DNA from: Apostichopus japonicus
Taxonomy: Eukaryota > Echinodermata > Holothuroidea > Aspidochirotida > Stichopodidae
Reading direction: 5' to 3'
Length of the DNA stretch: 64,000 nt
Assembly (NCBI RefSeq): GCF_037975245.1
Contig: NC_092579.1
Span: 3,310,001 to 3,374,000, forward strand
Shown: positions 60,445 through 64,000 of the stretch, piece after piece
How positions within the stretch are numbered: the stretch's first letter is position 1
Layout: each line of letters opens with the position of its first letter
Made by a program: the position numbers and the translations under genes
The notes under the pieces: model-generated
Database searches by the model: none
Seen by the model: the letters and a program-made list of their open reading frames with translations, nothing else
What the model was told of the DNA's origin: nothing

Positions 60445-61770
60445 ACACTGAAACTTACATAAATAGACTCTAAATTCCCTTAGTTGTGTCGCTTGTTATA
60501 TATCGCCACCAATCGATGAGACGCGTCACGATGCGTGAATGTCTATATGCATATACACAATTGGTACAGTAACATGATGCTATGTAACCAGTTGGTAAAG
60601 TGTCATTGTGTCTTAGAGTACGCTCAAATGAGTTGTACAGACATGACGCAACGTATTATTCTGTGTCCTGTAGGTTTACAAGGATTCTGTACATAGCTAT
60701 CCTTCATTTGGTACACAGTATCTATTGTAGTGTAGCTACAGACAACTGCTAATTATTACTTATTGATAAAAGAACCCAAGAAAGTCTTCCGTGTCAGTAT
60801 GCACTAGTGTCAAATTGTCAATGTACATCTCGGCTTTAAATTTTCCAAACTTTATTCCTTTTCACGTATTTTGTTGTAATGAAAAGTACAAAACTTCGCC
60901 TCATTTGTGACTCATGTCATGGCGCCCTCAATCGCTCCGCCAGCATTTAAAAAAAAATTATTGTGTGTCCGTGGAAAAGATCTCTGTGTTAATAACTGTG
61001 ACATTTCAGTGACGAGTAGTAGAAATACGAAAGGAGTTGATGTCAGCCGTTCGAGGTTTACGCACGTACCGTTGTTGGCGTTGTATATTGTCTATGTTCT
61101 CATTGCGTTAGTTACACATTTCCAGTATTTTCAGTCGGTTACGTTTACAAGGCGATACAAAACATGAATAACTAGCATGGAGTTGAGCCCCATCCCCTCC
61201 CCCATCCACTCCCACCCTCAACTGTTTTGTCAATTTTTCTTTATTTGGAAGACAGTTATGACTTGTTCAAATCCTCGAAAAGCGGTAACATCTAGATTAG
61301 ATGAAGTTTGTTTTTTCATGATGCGCAGGAGACTTAAACAAGTCTACACCATTGACTGATCGATGAACCAAGATATAGCTAGATCAATATATTAACTGAT
61401 ACATATTGCGCAATATTTTGATTACCAAGACAGTTGCACTGCGTTTCTGTGGGGTTTTTGGGGGGTACATTAATCAGCGAACTTAGTTATTTACATATGA
61501 TAATTATTTTTGTTAATAGATATTGTTTGACAAGCCCTACACTCGCGATAACATGAGTGACATCAGTGTGAAATAAATAACCCATGTCTGCGAACGAATG
61601 TAATTTACAGTAGTTGGAACAGAACATCATTTAACAGTGAGAACACGACTCCAGTAAGAAAGACAACAGTGCGAAATACGTGAGTCTCCTTATTATATTC
61701 ATGGTTTGCTCATATTCTTCGTTACAATTTCACTCGCAATTTTCAAAGTTATATGTAACGTTAGGGAAGC
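60445..61770. repeat. Segmental duplication block A, copy 2
   Basis: Copy of 47613-49045. It joins X2 on the left and block B on the right. Confidence 0.9.
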
Positions 61771-62440
61771 AAATGATTTATTTAGACCTGAGGAAATACT
61801 AAAAGTGCAAAATAGAGCCTAGGATTTGCGTCAACCTCAAATAAATATTCACACCGATGATGGTGCATGTCAGACAGGAATGATCTTCTTCTTTTGTTTT
61901 TTGGCTAAAAAAGTTGAACCTTAAGTTAAAGCATTCTAATTTATTGGAGAAATAATAAAACTTTAATGTGCTTCAGCTTTGATTCTCGAGTAACAACCGA
62001 GAGTTTTTTGAATGTGGTATATGGTAAGTTGGTAACTTAACTGTTCTTTTTAAGGTAAAAGATATAGTCATGGTCTATTTAAATTTGGGCCGGTGGTTCA
62101 GTTTTATCCTTCAACTAAACATGCTGTCCTCGAGTGTTTTGATCAAATTCCGAGATTGTAAAAGTCTTGGGTCAAATCAGTCGAAGTAGGGGGGAAATTT
62201 TCCCAACTTCGCGCTTGCATGCATTAAATTTTACTGTATTATCCCGATAAATGCTTGGAACGATTTTTTTATCAAAGCGTGTGGAGAATCTCCCATTTAA
62301 CAATCATATATGTAAATATTGACATATGTAGGTCTAGAGAACTCTATGGGTGACCAAGGCCGCGATTACTGATGGTCAATTCCTTAGTGTCCATTTTAAG
62401 TATTTATCATATTCACCTGTATAATTATCAAAATGACATA
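61765..62440. repeat. Segmental duplication block B, copy 2
   Basis: Copy of 57718-58390 with several short indels; absent from the first elongase locus, where block A runs straight into the GTATGCTCTTCTAG segment. Confidence 0.88.
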
Positions 62441-62462
62441 TACGTTTGCGTGTATGCTCTAC

Positions 62463-63108
62463 TAGCAGCTGCAGCCAGCTGGAGGCACTGCAGAGAGTAA
62501 GTGAAAAGTTATTTTATTTGTGAATGCTGAATCAGAGTATAAGTACTCTAATTTATCTATGTATAAAAGGGTTCAAATTCAGGCCTCGTAAATTCCTCTT
62601 AAAAGTAATCGCCATTTGGCGACCGTTACTAAAAAACTAACTGACCAAACCTCAACATTCACTCGCCACAACGATTGCTGTTCAAGACGTCTTACTTATG
62701 GTATAGTACATATCTACAACAGCAATACTCTCTGTAAATTAAAGTAAGGCGGATACATTGTGCTACGTAATTGCACACTGAAAAAATATATTTCTGTGCA
62801 GTATGAAATTTAAACTTTTTCCACGAAAAATAAGTGATGAACAAAGTAAAACATGTCGCAGAACACCCAATGTATATTGCTTGATCAGATTGTACTGTGA
62901 ATAAGAGACAAAAGTTAATCAGTATAAAACGAAGCTTGTTATCTTGTTTCCAAGAAATTACGCAAAGCAAAAGTTTGAATTTTAATTGTAGTGTAACCTT
63001 GTAAAAATCAAGTTAATATTTCTTAGACATTGTTTCCTTTTGAAAGTATAACCGGGGGCCTCACAGCACTTGTAGCCCAGGGGTCTACAAAATCTTAATC
63101 CGGCTCTG
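62463..63108. mobile_element. hAT-type element remnant X3 (right end intact)
   Basis: Begins inside the element at CAGCTGCAGCCAGCTGG after CTCTACTAG, and ends CTTAATCCGGCTCTG. The flank TATGTGTG differs from the ancestral TATATGTG by two substitutions. A large internal deletion near 62935 shortens it relative to X1. Confidence 0.75.
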
Positions 63109-63409
63109 TATGTGTGTATAAATGTTTATCATTTCCGGCTCATGTTATGATTTTATTAGGGGGAAGGGAGATTGCCTAGCATGCGGCCACCCCCTCCTCC
63201 CCTCACCTCCCCTCCCAAAACATCCTATGATTGCGGGTCACGATTTAATTCACTTGCCGTCAAGAGCAAAAGGAATTCAACCTGGTCGTATCGATTCTGC
63301 TCACCGCCGTTTAATATACTGATTTCATCACTCGCAGTTACTATGTAACGTACTGTTAAAATTCCACTACATGCTTTTCTATTATGCAGATTTGATGTGA
63401 CGATTCAAA

Positions 63410-64000
63410 ATGGCCTCCTTTATTTCTGCAATTGAAATATTCGCCTCTAGTTATGACGAACGAGTAACACGAGAATGGATCCATAGACATTGGCCAAAGA
63501 CCTTAGCAATCAGCGTCCTATACATCATACTGGTCTTCTCTGGGAGACGCTGGATGGAAAAGAGAGAAAAATACAACCTCAGATGGGCTCTCACTCTTTG
63601 GTCTGCGTCTCTGGCGCTGTTTAGCATCATCGGTACTTGGTTTATGTTGGGGAGAGCAATCCACGATTTACGTATGTACGGGTTTCGACACACCATCTGC
63701 GACAACACCTTCTACTACACAGGACATGGTATTTGGTTGTATTGGTTCTGTTTGAGTAAAGTCGTGGAGTTGGGAGACACATTTTTCATCGTTGTTCGTA
63801 AACAAAAGTTGATGTTCCTCCACTGGTATCACCACGTGGCTACCTTAATCTTCACATGGTATGGATATGGCAATGAGATTGCACTCGGCATGTACTTTGC
63901 AGGCATCAACTTTGCTATTCACTCCTTCATGTACTCCTACTACGCTATTCGTGCATCTGGATTAGTGCGCATGCCTCGGCAAGTCAACGTCACGATTACG
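63410..64000 (+). CDS. ELOVL6-type fatty acid elongase, copy 2 (cut by window end)
   Basis: 197 codons from ATG 63410 to the window edge, open throughout and collinear with copy 1. The histidine box HWYHH and SKVVELGDT are intact. By my hand count there are 13 synonymous and 14 replacement codon differences from copy 1, none in the catalytic box. Replacements cluster just before the SKVVELGDT motif, where this copy reads HGIWLYWFCLSK, closer to the usual ELOVL6 FxLSK than copy 1. The leader, including the putative splice site, is conserved. The remaining roughly 80 codons lie outside the window. Confidence 0.93.
   Translation, partial: MASFISAIEIFASSYDERVTREWIHRHWPKTLAISVLYIILVFSGRRWMEKREKYNLRWALTLWSASLALFSIIGTWFMLGRAIHDLRMYGFRHTICDNTFYYTGHGIWLYWFCLSKVVELGDTFFIVVRKQKLMFLHWYHHVATLIFTWYGYGNEIALGMYFAGINFAIHSFMYSYYAIRASGLVRMPRQVNVTIT

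Noticed and set aside
48094-61167. Paired frame LLCVRGKxLCVNNCDISVTS in both block A copies as a gene
   Set aside because: Although open in both copies, most of the differences I counted between them change an amino acid, as in neutral DNA, and no start or splice context is shared. The identity follows from the duplication.
49430-62970. Transposase gene in the hAT-like remnants
   Set aside because: The minus-strand frame AIYIGCSATCFTLFITYF is shared by X1 and X3 but is short, hydrophobic and unlike hAT transposases; the copies are probably non-autonomous.

Overview
The window is metazoan nuclear DNA. It is AT-rich, with spliced genes, tRNA-derived SINEs, several kinds of non-LTR retrotransposon, a solo LTR, a hAT-type DNA transposon and many microsatellites and minisatellites. 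No operon, bacterial or viral organisation is present. The repeats, the ELOVL6-type elongases and the CACNG-type gene suggest a marine invertebrate, possibly a deuterostome such as an echinoderm. That taxonomic guess is inference; no marker in the window fixes it.

Three protein-coding loci are well supported. (1) A four-exon gene on the minus strand spans about 24.5 kb (43782 to 19317). It encodes a 248-residue four-helix membrane protein of the CACNG/TARP branch of the PMP22/claudin superfamily. I assembled it from splice sites and matching phases; all three introns are phase 1. (2) An intronless ELOVL6-type very-long-chain fatty acid elongase lies at 50435-51268 (+). (3) A second ELOVL6-type copy starts at 63410 (+) and is cut by the window edge. 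Two weaker candidates are a signal-peptide first exon at 1328-1427 (-) and an unidentified exon-like frame at 43975-44308 (-).

Layout. 0-6 kb: two 5'-truncated, decayed non-LTR retrotransposons on the minus strand. 6.8-10.15 kb: a nearly full-length but inactivated endonuclease/RT element on the plus strand with a perfect 14-bp target-site duplication. 12.8-17.9 kb: a 1.9-kb direct duplication with a SINE and a TA microsatellite between the copies. 19.3-43.8 kb: the CACNG-like gene. Its introns hold a 1.1-kb solo LTR, a tandemly duplicated 0.44-kb unit, a second endonuclease/RT element interrupted by a younger SINE, a very long ATC microsatellite next to exon 2, and fragments of other LINEs. 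47.6-64 kb: a tandem segmental duplication carrying the two elongases, a shared hAT insertion, a putative inverted-repeat element, a 77-bp minisatellite and a higher-order satellite.

The most informative structure is the elongase region. Three partial copies of one ancestral unit can be recognised. A hAT-type element inserted before duplication is now split: one copy keeps its left end and two keep its right end, and the 8-bp flank TATATGTG is the same at the left end of one copy and the right end of another. The middle unit appears to have lost its elongase. Hand comparison of the two elongases gives 13 synonymous and 14 replacement codon differences over 197 codons, which suggests that both are still constrained.
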